Source: Streptomyces ureilyticus (GTDB lineage Bacteria > Actinomycetota > Actinomycetes > Streptomycetales > Streptomycetaceae). From it: 64,000 nucleotides of DNA. The notes below the pieces were generated by a model. The model made no database searches. It was not told the origin of the DNA and worked only from the letters and a program-made list of their open reading frames with translations. Where the stretch lies: positions 22,879-86,878 of the forward strand of contig NZ_JAAKZX010000014.1 in the NCBI RefSeq assembly GCF_011045025.1, in the 5' to 3' direction. Shown piece by piece: positions 50,463 through 59,098 of the stretch. A program made the translations under genes and the position numbers. Within the stretch, counting starts at the first letter, position 1. Each line of letters opens with the position of its first letter.

Positions 50463-50662
50463 GGGGGGTCCTCTCGCGTCTGAGTCGCGTCGCGTCGAAG
50501 CACATTGAGGGGCGGTGCGGGTCCTACGACGTACATGGGCCGCGCTGCATCGTCACGGGCGTGTGAGGCCACGGGGAGGCCAAGGCATTACCGGCTGGTA
50601 ACTGTAAGGTGCCCAAGTGGAGTTGGGCTAGGGGCTGGCGCTGGGCTGCTCCGTGAGCAGAG

Positions 50663-53600
50663 CTACAGCGTGATGTGGCCTTGCCGGATGGTGCGTGTGC
50701 CGGGCAGGAGCGCGAGGATGTGTTCCGGGACTTCGGTCGCCTCCGGGGCAAGGAAGAATGAGACCGACTCCAACCCTGGAAAGAAAGCCGGTACCGCCGA
50801 GAGATCTTCGTTTCCGGTGAATTTGTTGAAGTGAAGGTGCCTAATGCCTGGCAGGACCGGGCCCTCGGTCCACGGGACCGCAGTCCAGTTGAGGCGCAAT
50901 TGCGTCAGCTCCGGGAGCAGGGCGACCTCTTCGTAGTCCTCGAGCGCGAGGGGTTCGATGAGTGTCGCCAGGCTCAGCGTCGTCACCGAGCGCATATGAC
51001 GCAGTCCGCGCAGTCCGGTGAAGTCGAGAGCACTCTTGGTGAATCGCAGATACGTCAGCGGTAGCTCGGGGAGAGCGGCATCGACGGAATCGCCGTGGAG
51101 GGGAACGCCGGTGTCGAACTCGCGCAGGGTGGCCGAAGCCGAAAGCGCGGCCAGCGCCCCCGGCTTCTCCAGGCCCGCCATACGGTCCAACGCCAGCCAT
51201 TTCAGCGGCAGCTCGGCCAAGGGGGCCAGATCTTCCACGCACGGACTATCGCTGATGTCCAGATAATCGAGCCTGCTCAGCCGCGAAACGAAGTTCAGGT
51301 CGCGCAGCTTCTGGTTGCGCCACAGGGCGAGCTGGCGGGTTTTGTCCGGCACGAGCCAGGAACTCAGTTCCGACGGCTCGATGTCCCCCATGACCTGTAT
51401 TTGCGGTCTGCCGCCGAGGGCGTGCAAGGCGCGAAGCTGGGCGGTCGACTCAACGGCGAAGAAGAGCTCGCGCGGCAGTAGGTGGGCGATGACATCGGCT
51501 GCGTACTGCTCGGTGTCGAACCGATGCCAGGTCGCCGAGAGTTGGGCGCGCACCGCGAGGGCCGGGTGCGTGCGGAAGCGGGCCAGGACCGGGACCGCCG
51601 CGTCCGTGCCGATGAGCGAGGCCGTGACCACCACCGCCCTGGCCTCCGCCTCGGACAGGCCCTCCGGGCCGGGGAGCAGCTCCAGGACGAGCGGGCCCAC
51701 CGAGGCCAGCTCCCGGGCCTCCTCTGTCGTACGCGGCGGGAGCAGCGTGGCCGCCTGTTCCTCCACGTCGGCCCGGACCGTCGGGTCGAGCTCCGTGGCG
51801 TGTTCGAGGCAGGCGAGGGCGATGAGCCGGATGCGGGCACCGGCGCCGGGGGCGATGTGGTCGCCCGAGGCCGAGTCGAGCAAGTCGCGCAGGAACCCGG
51901 CCCGTTCGCGAGGCCGCGCATGGGCCACCGCCATCCGGATCACGTCCGACCACTGGGAGTCGGACGCGTTCCGGACCAGGAGCCCGAAGTCGCCGTCCTC
52001 CACCGCCGCCTTCGCGCCGAGATAGTCCTGGAAGGTGCGGTGGACGAACTCGACGGTGCCCAGGGCCGGTTCGCGCAGCAGGCCGCTGCGTATGAGGAGA
52101 TGGCGGTAGATCGCGGGGGCGTCCCCCTGGCTCGCCACGGCCGGCAGGGACGGGAGGGCGTCGGCGATGATCCGTTCGGCGCGTTCGCGGTCCATCTCCA
52201 GGCGGTTGTTGCGGATCAGCCAGTAGGCGAGGCGCTGGAGGAGCTGGATCTGGGGGAGTTCGGTGAGCTGGATGCCGTCGCGAGGATCCCGGGGGAGCAT
52301 GTCGCGCTCCTGGTCGCGGCGCGCGAGGAGCATGGAGAGGGCAGCGTCGTACAACTCCTGCCGCCCGTGCGGGAGATAGCCGCGCCGGTCGCGGTGCAGG
52401 GCGCAGATCAGGCCGCACATCAGGGGGTTGGTGGCGAGCTGGCCCAGGTCCGGCTTGGTGCGTACGGCCTCCAGGAGCGAGGTCTCGTACGCGGTGAGGC
52501 GCTCCGGGTCGGGGGCGTCGATGCGGGCCGCCGTGTGCCAGCGTTCGATGAACGCGGCCACGTCGGTGGGGCTCATCGGAGAGAGGGCCAGTTCGGTGAA
52601 GCCGTCCGTGGCGAGCCAGTCCTCGCGTACGGCCGAGGGGCGCGAGGTGACGAGCCACTGGTTGCCCGGGTAGGCGTCGAGGAGGTCGCGCAGCCAGTGG
52701 CGGGTGCGCTCGCGGTCGGGCTCCGGGATCTCGTCGATGCCGTCGACGAGCAGCAGCCCGCGGCCCGCCGTCAGCACCCGGTCAGGCCAGCCGTCCGGGG
52801 CCGCGCCGTGGAAGGGAACGCGGGCGGTGGCCAGGAAGTCGGCGGGCGCGGGCAGCCCGTCGGCGCGGCGGACGAGCGTACGCAGCGGAAGTACGAAGGG
52901 GACGCGGTCCCCGCGCTCACCCCGAGCCGCCGTCACGGCCAGCCACTGCACCAGCGTCGTCTTGCCCGAGCCCGCCACGCCGCGCAGCAGGACCAAGTCG
53001 TGGTCGGCGAAGGCCTCCTCGGCGGGGAGCGGGCTGCCGGCCGAGGCGATGTAGCCGCCGCCCTCCGGCTCCTGGTCGTCGGTGGGGCGCAGGGCCTGGA
53101 GGGTGAGGTAGGCGGCGTCCAGGGGCCAGCGGTCGGGGGAGTTGGCCAAGTCGATGCCGTAGATGGTGAGTTGACTGTGCCGGGCCGCAACGTACGAGAG
53201 GTAGCGCCGTTCGAAGACCTCGTCCGCGCTGCCGGGGAGCGGAGTTCGGGCGATCAACTCGTCCATCTTCGCCAGGAGTTCGGCCTGGCGGCGGGTCTGC
53301 TCGACGAGTGCGCGGGGTACGAAGGCCGACCGTTGCGTGAAGAAGTGCAGGATGTGCAGGCAGGCCGCGTCGAGGAGCCGCTCGTAGAACAGTGCCGAGT
53401 CGAAGGCGAGGTCGCGGTCGGGGTTCCCGGTGGCCTGGCGCAGGCGGAGAGCGAGGCCCGTGTGGCCGAGTTCCACGGCCTGTACGTCCGTCATGGTGAG
53501 GTCGCCGAGGGCGTGGAGGGTGCCGGCCAGGGCATGGACCACGGCCTCTTCCTCGTCGGCGGGAAGGGGGCGTTCGCCGCTCTTCAGGGCCCGTCGGACC

Positions 53601-53791
53601 AGCTCGGCGGCGAGTTTGGTGACGTCCTTCTCGGTCAGGGACCGCTTCTCGCCGGTGAAGGAGACGTACGCCGAGATGCGTACGGGCTTGTCGACCAGGG
53701 CCGCTCCTGGCCCCTCCGTCACGAACAGTTTCCTGACGAGCGGGCTGAGCACGCTCGACGCCAACCGGACGCCTACGGATGCTGGTTCCAT
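50663..53791 (-). CDS. NACHT NTPase with C-terminal leucine-rich repeats
   Basis: A 1042-residue NLR-like protein. The N-terminal helical region (about 1-245) has no recognised effector domain. The NACHT core has Walker A GVAGSGKT (271-278) and Walker B LLLVDGIDE (346-354), then the arginine-rich RPSAVRE and a winged-helix-like LATNPLMCGLICALH region; a helical middle part leads to irregular leucine-rich repeats from about 860 (LRALHALGG, LDYLDISDS, LTYLRFTKSAL). Bacterial NACHT proteins are known phage-defence sensors. The ATG at 53791 has GGGGGAGA upstream; earlier in-frame starts lack a site. It is transcribed alone. Confidence 0.88.
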   Translation of the reverse strand: MEPASVGVRLASSVLSPLVRKLFVTEGPGAALVDKPVRISAYVSFTGEKRSLTEKDVTKLAAELVRRALKSGERPLPADEEEAVVHALAGTLHALGDLTMTDVQAVELGHTGLALRLRQATGNPDRDLAFDSALFYERLLDAACLHILHFFTQRSAFVPRALVEQTRRQAELLAKMDELIARTPLPGSADEVFERRYLSYVAARHSQLTIYGIDLANSPDRWPLDAAYLTLQALRPTDDQEPEGGGYIASAGSPLPAEEAFADHDLVLLRGVAGSGKTTLVQWLAVTAARGERGDRVPFVLPLRTLVRRADGLPAPADFLATARVPFHGAAPDGWPDRVLTAGRGLLLVDGIDEIPEPDRERTRHWLRDLLDAYPGNQWLVTSRPSAVREDWLATDGFTELALSPMSPTDVAAFIERWHTAARIDAPDPERLTAYETSLLEAVRTKPDLGQLATNPLMCGLICALHRDRRGYLPHGRQELYDAALSMLLARRDQERDMLPRDPRDGIQLTELPQIQLLQRLAYWLIRNNRLEMDRERAERIIADALPSLPAVASQGDAPAIYRHLLIRSGLLREPALGTVEFVHRTFQDYLGAKAAVEDGDFGLLVRNASDSQWSDVIRMAVAHARPRERAGFLRDLLDSASGDHIAPGAGARIRLIALACLEHATELDPTVRADVEEQAATLLPPRTTEEARELASVGPLVLELLPGPEGLSEAEARAVVVTASLIGTDAAVPVLARFRTHPALAVRAQLSATWHRFDTEQYAADVIAHLLPRELFFAVESTAQLRALHALGGRPQIQVMGDIEPSELSSWLVPDKTRQLALWRNQKLRDLNFVSRLSRLDYLDISDSPCVEDLAPLAELPLKWLALDRMAGLEKPGALAALSASATLREFDTGVPLHGDSVDAALPELPLTYLRFTKSALDFTGLRGLRHMRSVTTLSLATLIEPLALEDYEEVALLPELTQLRLNWTAVPWTEGPVLPGIRHLHFNKFTGNEDLSAVPAFFPGLESVSFFLAPEATEVPEHILALLPGTRTIRQGHITL

Positions 53792-53910
53792 GTCTCTCCC
53801 CCGAGGGCATGGCGGGTGGGCGATCAGCGTAACCGGTAAAGCCATTGGCTCTTCGGGCTCGGTCGCGGGAGGATCCGCGGTGTCCCGACCTGCCAACAGA
53901 GGGAGCCGTG

Positions 53911-55413
53911 ATGGGCGCCGACGAACCCGAAGTCCGTACGACAGCAGGGGTGTTGCGAGGGGAGGAGCAGGCGGGGCTTGCCGTGTTCCGCGGGATTCCC
54001 TTCGCTCAGCCGCCGGTTGGTGCGCTGCGGTTCGGGGCGCCCCAGGCCGTACGGGGCTGGGACGGCGTACGGAAGGCCGTGGCGTACGGGCCGCCGCCTC
54101 CGCAGGCGTCGGCGTTCGGGATGGACGCGCTGTCCCAGGACACGGGGGACGACTGGCTGACGCTCAACGTCTGGACGCCCGACCCCGGGGCGGGCGCTGG
54201 GCTGCCGGTGATGGTGTGGCTGTACGGGGGTGCGTACAGCATCGGGACGGCCAGTCTGCCCGAGTACGACGGCGCGCGGCTGGCGCGCGAGGGCGTCGTC
54301 ATCGTGACGCTCAACTACCGGGTGGGCATTGAGGGGTTCGGGCTCATCGAGGGAGCACCGGCCAACCGGGGGCTGCTCGATCAGGTCGCCGCGCTGGAGT
54401 GGGTGCGCGAGAACATCCGGTCGTTCGGCGGCGATCCGGACCAGGTGACCGTGTTCGGCGAGTCGGCGGGGGCCGGGTCGGTGGCCGCGCTGCTGGCGAT
54501 GCCGCGCGCGGCCGGACTGTTCCGGCGGGCTGTCGCGCAGAGTGTGCCCGGTACGTTCTTCTCCGCCGAGCTCGCGGCCGATTTCGCCCGTGCCTTTGCC
54601 GACGAACTGGGGCTGCGGCCGACCGTGGCCGATTTCGGCTCGGTGGCGCCAAGCCGGCTGCCCGCGGCGGGAGATGCCGTGGGTGCTGCCATGCGCGGGT
54701 CCCTGAAGCGGTGGGGGCCTGTGGCGCATACGGCGGTACCGCTCGCGCCGGTCGTCGACGGCGAGGTTCTGCCGGTGGATCCGTGGCAGGCGCTTGCCTC
54801 CGGGGCCGGGCGCGAGATCGACCTCGTCGTCGGACACACGCGAGACGAGTTCCGTCTCTTCATGGCGCTCGGCGGGATGCTCGGCGAGGTGACGGAGGAG
54901 CAGGCGGCCGTGGCGCTGGAGGTGTTCGCTCCCGGCAGGGAGGACGCGTACCGCGCCGCGTTCCCGGACGCCGGCCCCGACGAGCTGTACGAACTCGTCA
55001 ACTCCGACTGGCTGTTCCGTATGCCGTCACTGCGGCTGGCCGAGGCGCAGGTCGAGGCGGGTGGACGTGCGCACTTCTACGAGCTGACGTGGTCCGCGCC
55101 GGGCATGGGCGGAGGGCTCGGCGCCTGCCATGGGCTCGATGTGCCGCTGGTGTTCGGAACCTTGGACGGGGGTCTGCCCGCGATGCTGCTCGGCGAGACA
55201 CCACCTCCGGAGGCGGAGGAGCTGTCCGCGCGCTTCCGCTCCGCGTGGACGGGCTTCGCGTCGGGCGAGGGGCCCGGCTGGCCCGTGTACGACCTGGAAC
55301 AGCGGCTCGTCCAGGTCTTCGACACGAGTCCGGCGGTGGCGGCGTATCCGGAGGAGGCGTCGCGGGGGGTTTGGCGGGGGCATGTGTTCGGGGCGTTGCC
55401 GCTGGGGGCTTAG
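53911..55413 (+). CDS. Type B carboxylesterase/lipase
   Basis: A 500-residue alpha/beta hydrolase of the carboxylesterase family, hydrolysing ester bonds. RGIPFAQPPVGALRF opens the domain, GGAYS (106-110) is the oxyanion hole, S185 in GESAG (183-187) is the nucleophile, and HTRDEF and CHGLDVPLVFG carry later acid and His motifs. No signal peptide is seen. The ATG at 53911 has GAGGGAG upstream. The stop overlaps the convergent STAS gene by 4 bases. Substrate unknown. Confidence 0.88.
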   Translation: MGADEPEVRTTAGVLRGEEQAGLAVFRGIPFAQPPVGALRFGAPQAVRGWDGVRKAVAYGPPPPQASAFGMDALSQDTGDDWLTLNVWTPDPGAGAGLPVMVWLYGGAYSIGTASLPEYDGARLAREGVVIVTLNYRVGIEGFGLIEGAPANRGLLDQVAALEWVRENIRSFGGDPDQVTVFGESAGAGSVAALLAMPRAAGLFRRAVAQSVPGTFFSAELAADFARAFADELGLRPTVADFGSVAPSRLPAAGDAVGAAMRGSLKRWGPVAHTAVPLAPVVDGEVLPVDPWQALASGAGREIDLVVGHTRDEFRLFMALGGMLGEVTEEQAAVALEVFAPGREDAYRAAFPDAGPDELYELVNSDWLFRMPSLRLAEAQVEAGGRAHFYELTWSAPGMGGGLGACHGLDVPLVFGTLDGGLPAMLLGETPPPEAEELSARFRSAWTGFASGEGPGWPVYDLEQRLVQVFDTSPAVAAYPEEASRGVWRGHVFGALPLGA

Positions 55414-55844
55414 CTGGATGGTTGGTCCGGGAGCAACTCGTGCTGTCGGCACCACTCTTCGATGTTGCGGCCGCCGCCTTCTACGGCCGCTCGCCAGTGT
55501 CCGTCGGCGGTGATCGCCTCCTCGAGCGAGAGGTGGATCGAGAAGACGCGGTCGAGTCCGGTGATCCGGAAGATGCGGACGATACGGTCGCTGTCGATCA
55601 CGAGCCGGAGTGAGCCCTCGTGAGTCCGCAGCCGTTTGAGGCTGCCCACGAGGGCGCCGAGGCCGGTCGAGTCGAGGAAATCCACGTTCCGCATGTCCGC
55701 GATGACGTGGACGACGTCCTTGTCGAGGAGATCGATGATGCCTTCGCGCAGCGTCGGAGCCGTATAGACGTCGATCTCGCCGGCGACCTGGAGGACGGCG
55801 CAATTGCCGCCTGCGGGGATGGAGTTCAGGTTTAAGTCGCGCAC
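55410..55844 (-). CDS. STAS-domain anti-sigma factor antagonist, TTA-containing
   Basis: A 144-residue anti-anti-sigma factor like SpoIIAA/BldG; it would bind an anti-sigma kinase when unphosphorylated. The STAS core spans about 10-110 with DSTGLGAL holding the phosphorylatable S59. The GTG at 55844 is preferred because GGGAGA lies 5 bases upstream; a GTG at 55886 lacks a site. Codon 4 is TTA (55833-55835), the only in-frame TTA I found in the window, which would make translation depend on bldA tRNA. No cognate kinase is adjacent, though a HATPase lies at 59.1 kb. It is divergent from an XRE gene. Confidence 0.85.
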   Translation of the reverse strand: MRDLNLNSIPAGGNCAVLQVAGEIDVYTAPTLREGIIDLLDKDVVHVIADMRNVDFLDSTGLGALVGSLKRLRTHEGSLRLVIDSDRIVRIFRITGLDRVFSIHLSLEEAITADGHWRAAVEGGGRNIEEWCRQHELLPDQPSS

Positions 55845-55889
55845 GTCGGTCTCCCGTGTCGGCGTTGGGTCGTCATGAGCGGGCACTGT

Positions 55890-55996
55890 GTTGTCATTGT
55901 GCAGAGTGACAACGAGTTGCAGGGAACTACAGTAAGGCGACTGACAAGGCTTGTCAATGGTGGTCTTTCGCTGTCATCATGGAGGATGACATAGCG
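55890..55996. promoter_or_regulatory. Cluster of three TGACA/TGTCA inverted repeats between STAS and XRE genes
   Basis: GTTGTCA/TGACAAC with a 10-base centre (55890-55913), TGACAAG-G-CTTGTCA (55942-55956, perfect) and CGCTGTCATC paired with GATGACATAGCG (55969-55996, 2-base bulge). All share a GACA/TGTC core and lie in AT-richer DNA. They are candidate operators for the adjacent XRE regulator. Confidence 0.6.
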
Positions 55997-56031
55997 GAGT
56001 GTGGAGGATGACGCGAGGGAGAGGGAGCAGG

Positions 56032-56496
56032 GTGCGGGTCGAAGAGGCCATCGGAAAGCAGATCGCGCGCTTCAGGGAGGCGCGACGGCTGTCGCTGACG
56101 GAACTGGGCGAGGCGATGGGCCAGTACCTCGACCGCCCCTGGAGCCGCCAGGCCGTCCACCAGGCCGAACGGGGCCGCCGCGCCTTCACGGCAGCCGAGC
56201 TGACCGCCATCGCCCTGGCCCTGGACACCTCGGTCCCCGCGCTGTTCCTCACGGAAGCGGAACAGATCGAACTGCCGGGCCGGGCCATTTCGCCCGAGGA
56301 GTACCGGGGGATCCTCCTGTACGGGTCCAAGGACGCGCCCTTGGACGGGGTCGACGAGCTGATCGTGGCCCTGCACGACATCGGCGAGGTCTTGTCGAGG
56401 CCGACGCTGGCGCGGCTTGCGAAGATCGGGGCTGTGGCGGAGCAGGTGGCGAAGGGCGGGGCGGCGGCCGAACGATCCGGTGAAGCATGGCCATGA
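56032..56496 (+). CDS. XRE-family helix-turn-helix regulator
   Basis: A 154-residue regulator with an N-terminal XRE domain (about 5-70; LSLTELGEAMG and RQAVHQAERGRRAFTAAEL) and a helical C-terminal half that is not recognised. I chose the GTG at 56032 because GGGAG lies 4 bases upstream; the ATG at 56008 has a ribosome site abutting it. The last codons and the stop fall in a decayed copy of the yhcG segment, so the C-terminus may have been remodelled. It is divergent from the STAS gene and probably binds the shared dyads. Confidence 0.72.
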   Translation: MRVEEAIGKQIARFREARRLSLTELGEAMGQYLDRPWSRQAVHQAERGRRAFTAAELTAIALALDTSVPALFLTEAEQIELPGRAISPEEYRGILLYGSKDAPLDGVDELIVALHDIGEVLSRPTLARLAKIGAVAEQVAKGGAAAERSGEAWP

Positions 56497-56563
56497 TGTG
56501 GCCCTACGGCAATTGTCCAACAGACTGCTGCACTATTTGGCTCCGGCCGGGTGTGGGGCATCT
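56491..56563 (-). repeat. Decayed copy of an internal yhcG segment
   Basis: This 73-base stretch aligns with 57265-57336 inside the YhcG-type gene at well over 80% identity with one indel. The indel and substitutions break the reading frame and destroy the right arm of the palindrome. It lies 9 bases outside the 3' end of the intact gene, overlapping the end of the XRE gene. It looks like a remnant of a duplicated or recombined yhcG. Confidence 0.75.
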
Positions 56564-56572
56564 GGGCGCCGC

Positions 56573-57652
56573 TCATGACTGCACGGAGTCGATCGCGTCC
56601 TGGACGACGCGGTTCAAGTCGTCTTCCGTGGGGACCAGTTCGCGCTCGGCTGGTGAGAGTGTCGAGTAGCTCGTCACGGCCAGCGGGTTGTTGCTGGCGT
56701 CGAGGGCGAGTTGGACAGCGGCCTTGTTGTGGCGGGTGCCGATGAGGAAGCCGATGGTCGCGTCGTCGCGTTGCTCGTCGCGGACCATCTTGTCGACCAC
56801 GCTGACATAGAAGTTGAGCTTGCCGACGTGTTCAGGGCGTACGTCCTTGGTCTTGAGCTCGAAGACGAAGTAACGGTGGAGCTTGAGGTGGTAGAAGAGC
56901 AGGTCGATGCGGTATTCCTCGCCGCCGACGAGCACCGGGTACTGGCGGCCGACGAAGGCGAAGCCGACGCCGAGTTCGGTGAGGAAGCGGACCATGTTGG
57001 CGACGATGGCCTCTTCGAGCTCACGTTCGGTGTGGTCCTTGTCGAGGCCGAGGAAGTCGAGGCGGTACGGGTCTCGGGCGAGGTCCATGAGGGCGGCCGA
57101 GCCCTCCGGGGTGGCCACCTCGAAGTTGGTGGCGGCGGAGCCCTGGGTGAGGTGCAGGCTCTGGTGGATGAAGCGGCTGAGGAGGTCTCGGGACCAGCCG
57201 TTGCGGACGGCTTCGGTGACGTAGAAGTCCAGTTCGGAGCGGGTGTCGAGCTTGTCCATGAGGACCGTGATGTGGCCCCACGGCAATTGTCCAACAGCCT
57301 GTTGGACAATTGGCTCCGGCCAGGTGCGGGCCATCTTGTGCATGTACATCAGGTTGCTTCGGGAGAAGCCGCGCTGGTTCGGGAAGGCCGTTTTCAGGTC
57401 CGTGGCGAGCCTGCTCACGACCTTGGTGCCCCAGCCCTCCTGCTCCTGGCGGGCCAGGATGAGCTTGCCGATCTGCCAGTACATCTGGACCAGTTCGGTG
57501 TTCACGGCCCGCTGTGCGCGGAGGCGTGCGCCCGCGACGGTCTGTTTGACCTCGCCGAGCAGATCGCCGTACCAGGAGGGCAGGGTGCCCTGCTGCGCGG
57601 GGAGGCTGGGCTTGGCCTCGACGTTCTCGTGCATGAGGTGAGGTTCGCGCAC
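56573..57652 (-). CDS. YhcG/DUF1016 PD-(D/E)xK nuclease
   Basis: A 359-residue protein with an N-terminal DUF1016_N helical domain (about 25-165, SWYGDLLGEVKQTV, RGFSRSNLMYMHKMA) and a C-terminal nuclease domain with D250, E265 and K267 (YRIDLLFYH, FVFELKTKD), a complete PD-(D/E)xK site. Relatives such as E. coli YhcG/RpnC are linked to recombination and mobile DNA. The GTG at 57652 is the first usable start, with a weak AAAGA site. The codons for residues 114-123 form a 29-bp perfect palindrome. Stands alone between accessory genes. Confidence 0.88.
   Translation of the reverse strand: MREPHLMHENVEAKPSLPAQQGTLPSWYGDLLGEVKQTVAGARLRAQRAVNTELVQMYWQIGKLILARQEQEGWGTKVVSRLATDLKTAFPNQRGFSRSNLMYMHKMARTWPEPIVQQAVGQLPWGHITVLMDKLDTRSELDFYVTEAVRNGWSRDLLSRFIHQSLHLTQGSAATNFEVATPEGSAALMDLARDPYRLDFLGLDKDHTERELEEAIVANMVRFLTELGVGFAFVGRQYPVLVGGEEYRIDLLFYHLKLHRYFVFELKTKDVRPEHVGKLNFYVSVVDKMVRDEQRDDATIGFLIGTRHNKAAVQLALDASNNPLAVTSYSTLSPAERELVPTEDDLNRVVQDAIDSVQS
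57284..57312. repeat. 29-bp perfect palindrome inside the yhcG-type gene
   Basis: CAATTGTCCAACAG, one C, CTGTTGGACAATTG: 14-bp perfect arms. It encodes residues 114-123 (PIVQQAVGQL). The decayed copy at 56491-56563 keeps the left arm but has lost the right one. Confidence 0.9.
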
Positions 57653-57680
57653 GGTGATCTTTTCGCGGGGGCGAACCGTT

Positions 57681-57875
57681 TCATGTCACCCGAACGTGTG
57701 GGGTTCGGGCGAGTGTTCGTATGAGAGTGGCCAGGGTGGTGGGGGTGGTCGTGAGGACGGCGTCCGGGGTGTCGCTCTCTCGGAGATGGACGGTGCCCGT
57801 GGGGGTGGCGGCGACGTAGAGGCAGTTGGCCTGGTCGCCGCTGAAGGATGACTTCTGCCAGTCGAGGGCGGACAT
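57681..57875 (-). CDS. DUF397 small protein
   Basis: A 64-residue DUF397 protein (LDWQKSSFSGDQANCLYVA, VHLRESDTP), a family almost confined to actinobacteria and encoded next to WhiJ-like XRE regulators; BldB is a distant developmental relative from memory. It follows the XRE gene by 11 bases in the same transcript and probably acts as its partner or antagonist, as in other whiJ-type loci. Confidence 0.88.
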   Translation of the reverse strand: MSALDWQKSSFSGDQANCLYVAATPTGTVHLRESDTPDAVLTTTPTTLATLIRTLARTPHVRVT

Positions 57876-57886
57876 GCTGGTGCTCC

Positions 57887-58774
57887 CTAGAGGGTGTACA
57901 GGATGTGTTGTACGAGGCTGAGTGAGTCCTTGGCCGCGTGCCGCACCGGGATCACCGTGGCGTCGATGGATGGGAGGGCTGCGGTGCTGAGTCGGTCGAA
58001 CTGGCGGCGGTACTTGGTGACTTCGGCGGCGCCGTGCAGAAACATCGACTGGGCCGGGTGCTCCATGAGTACGGTCTCGAGCTCACCGCTGTGCGAAGCG
58101 ATGTGGCAGAACGGCGTGGTCAGCGCCGAGACCGCGACAGCGGTGAACGGCACGAACTGGATGGTCACGTGGGGCAGTTCGGCCAATTCGACGAGTCTGA
58201 GGAGTTGCTCGCGCATGACTGCCGTACCGCCGAAGCGCATATGGAGCGCGGCTTCGTGGATCACGGCGTGAAGGCGAGGCGACTCGTCGGCGGTGAGGAC
58301 GCGTTGACGTTCCTGACGGAAGTGCACCGCCTCTTCGATCTCGGCTGTGGTGCGCACGGCGTCGCTCGCCTCGAAGATGGAGCGGGTGTACGCCGACACC
58401 TGGAACAACCCGGGTAGGAACAGCGACTCGTAAGAGCGGAGCTCGGTGGAGGCCTCCTCCAGCTCGGCCAAGTCGAGGGCCGATGCGGGGAGTTGGTCCC
58501 GATAGGAGCTCCACCAACCTTTGCCGCTGGCTTCGGCCAGGCTCACAAGGCTCTCGACGTAGGTTGAACTAGTGACCCCATATCCCGTGCAGAGGGTGCG
58601 CATACGGTCGGACGCGAGGGGAGTGCGGCCACTCTCGACGTGGGTGAGGTGCACGCGACCCATCTCGATGACGGCTCCGGCCTCGTTCAGGGTCATCCCG
58701 GCCTGCTCGCGCAACTTCTTGAGCTCGGCGCCCAGTCGTAGCTGCCGGGCGGTGGGGCGGGTACGCAAAGCCAA
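57887..58774 (-). CDS. WhiJ-like XRE regulator with DUF5753 domain
   Basis: A 295-residue regulator: XRE helix-turn-helix at about 12-70 (LKKLREQAGMTLNEAGAVIEM, VHLTHVESGRTPL), then the DUF5753 C-terminal domain (about 105-285; FLPGLFQVSAYTR, HFRQERQRVL, MREQLLRLVEL). These regulators control development and secondary metabolism in streptomycetes together with DUF397 proteins. The gene is divergent from a HATPase gene; a GTTCA/TGAAC dyad lies between. Confidence 0.9.
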   Translation of the reverse strand: MALRTRPTARQLRLGAELKKLREQAGMTLNEAGAVIEMGRVHLTHVESGRTPLASDRMRTLCTGYGVTSSTYVESLVSLAEASGKGWWSSYRDQLPASALDLAELEEASTELRSYESLFLPGLFQVSAYTRSIFEASDAVRTTAEIEEAVHFRQERQRVLTADESPRLHAVIHEAALHMRFGGTAVMREQLLRLVELAELPHVTIQFVPFTAVAVSALTTPFCHIASHSGELETVLMEHPAQSMFLHGAAEVTKYRRQFDRLSTAALPSIDATVIPVRHAAKDSLSLVQHILYTL

Positions 58775-58843
58775 CGCGGTCTCTCCTCGATGAGGTGGGG
58801 ATCAGTTTGCCGGGGTGGGAGTGCATGGTCCAGCAAGGTGGAA

Positions 58844-58856
58844 GTTCAGGGTGAAC
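58844..58856. promoter_or_regulatory. Candidate operator between the WhiJ-like gene and the HATPase gene
   Basis: GTTCAGGGTGAAC, a 5+3+5 perfect dyad about 70 bases upstream of the XRE start, in the spacer between divergent genes. It is followed by GTAACCCCATAT, similar to GTGACCCCATAT within the XRE gene near 58570. Confidence 0.45.
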
Positions 58857-59098
58857 AAGTAACCCCATATTCGCTACGTTGAGTGCGGCGACGCTCACGC
58901 AGCGATGTCGGAAGCCTCGCCGTCGACGTATGCGTACACGCACGCCGTGTCGCGGAAGTGCACCGCTGATCAGCGGCCCCGTTCCGGGCGGGGCTGCGCC
59001 CATGGGGCGGCAGAGACACCGCGGCCGGCGTCGGTCGACGAGGCAGTTCACGTCCAGATTCCTGCGTTCAGCGTCAGGCCGCCTTGGAGGCATCAGTC

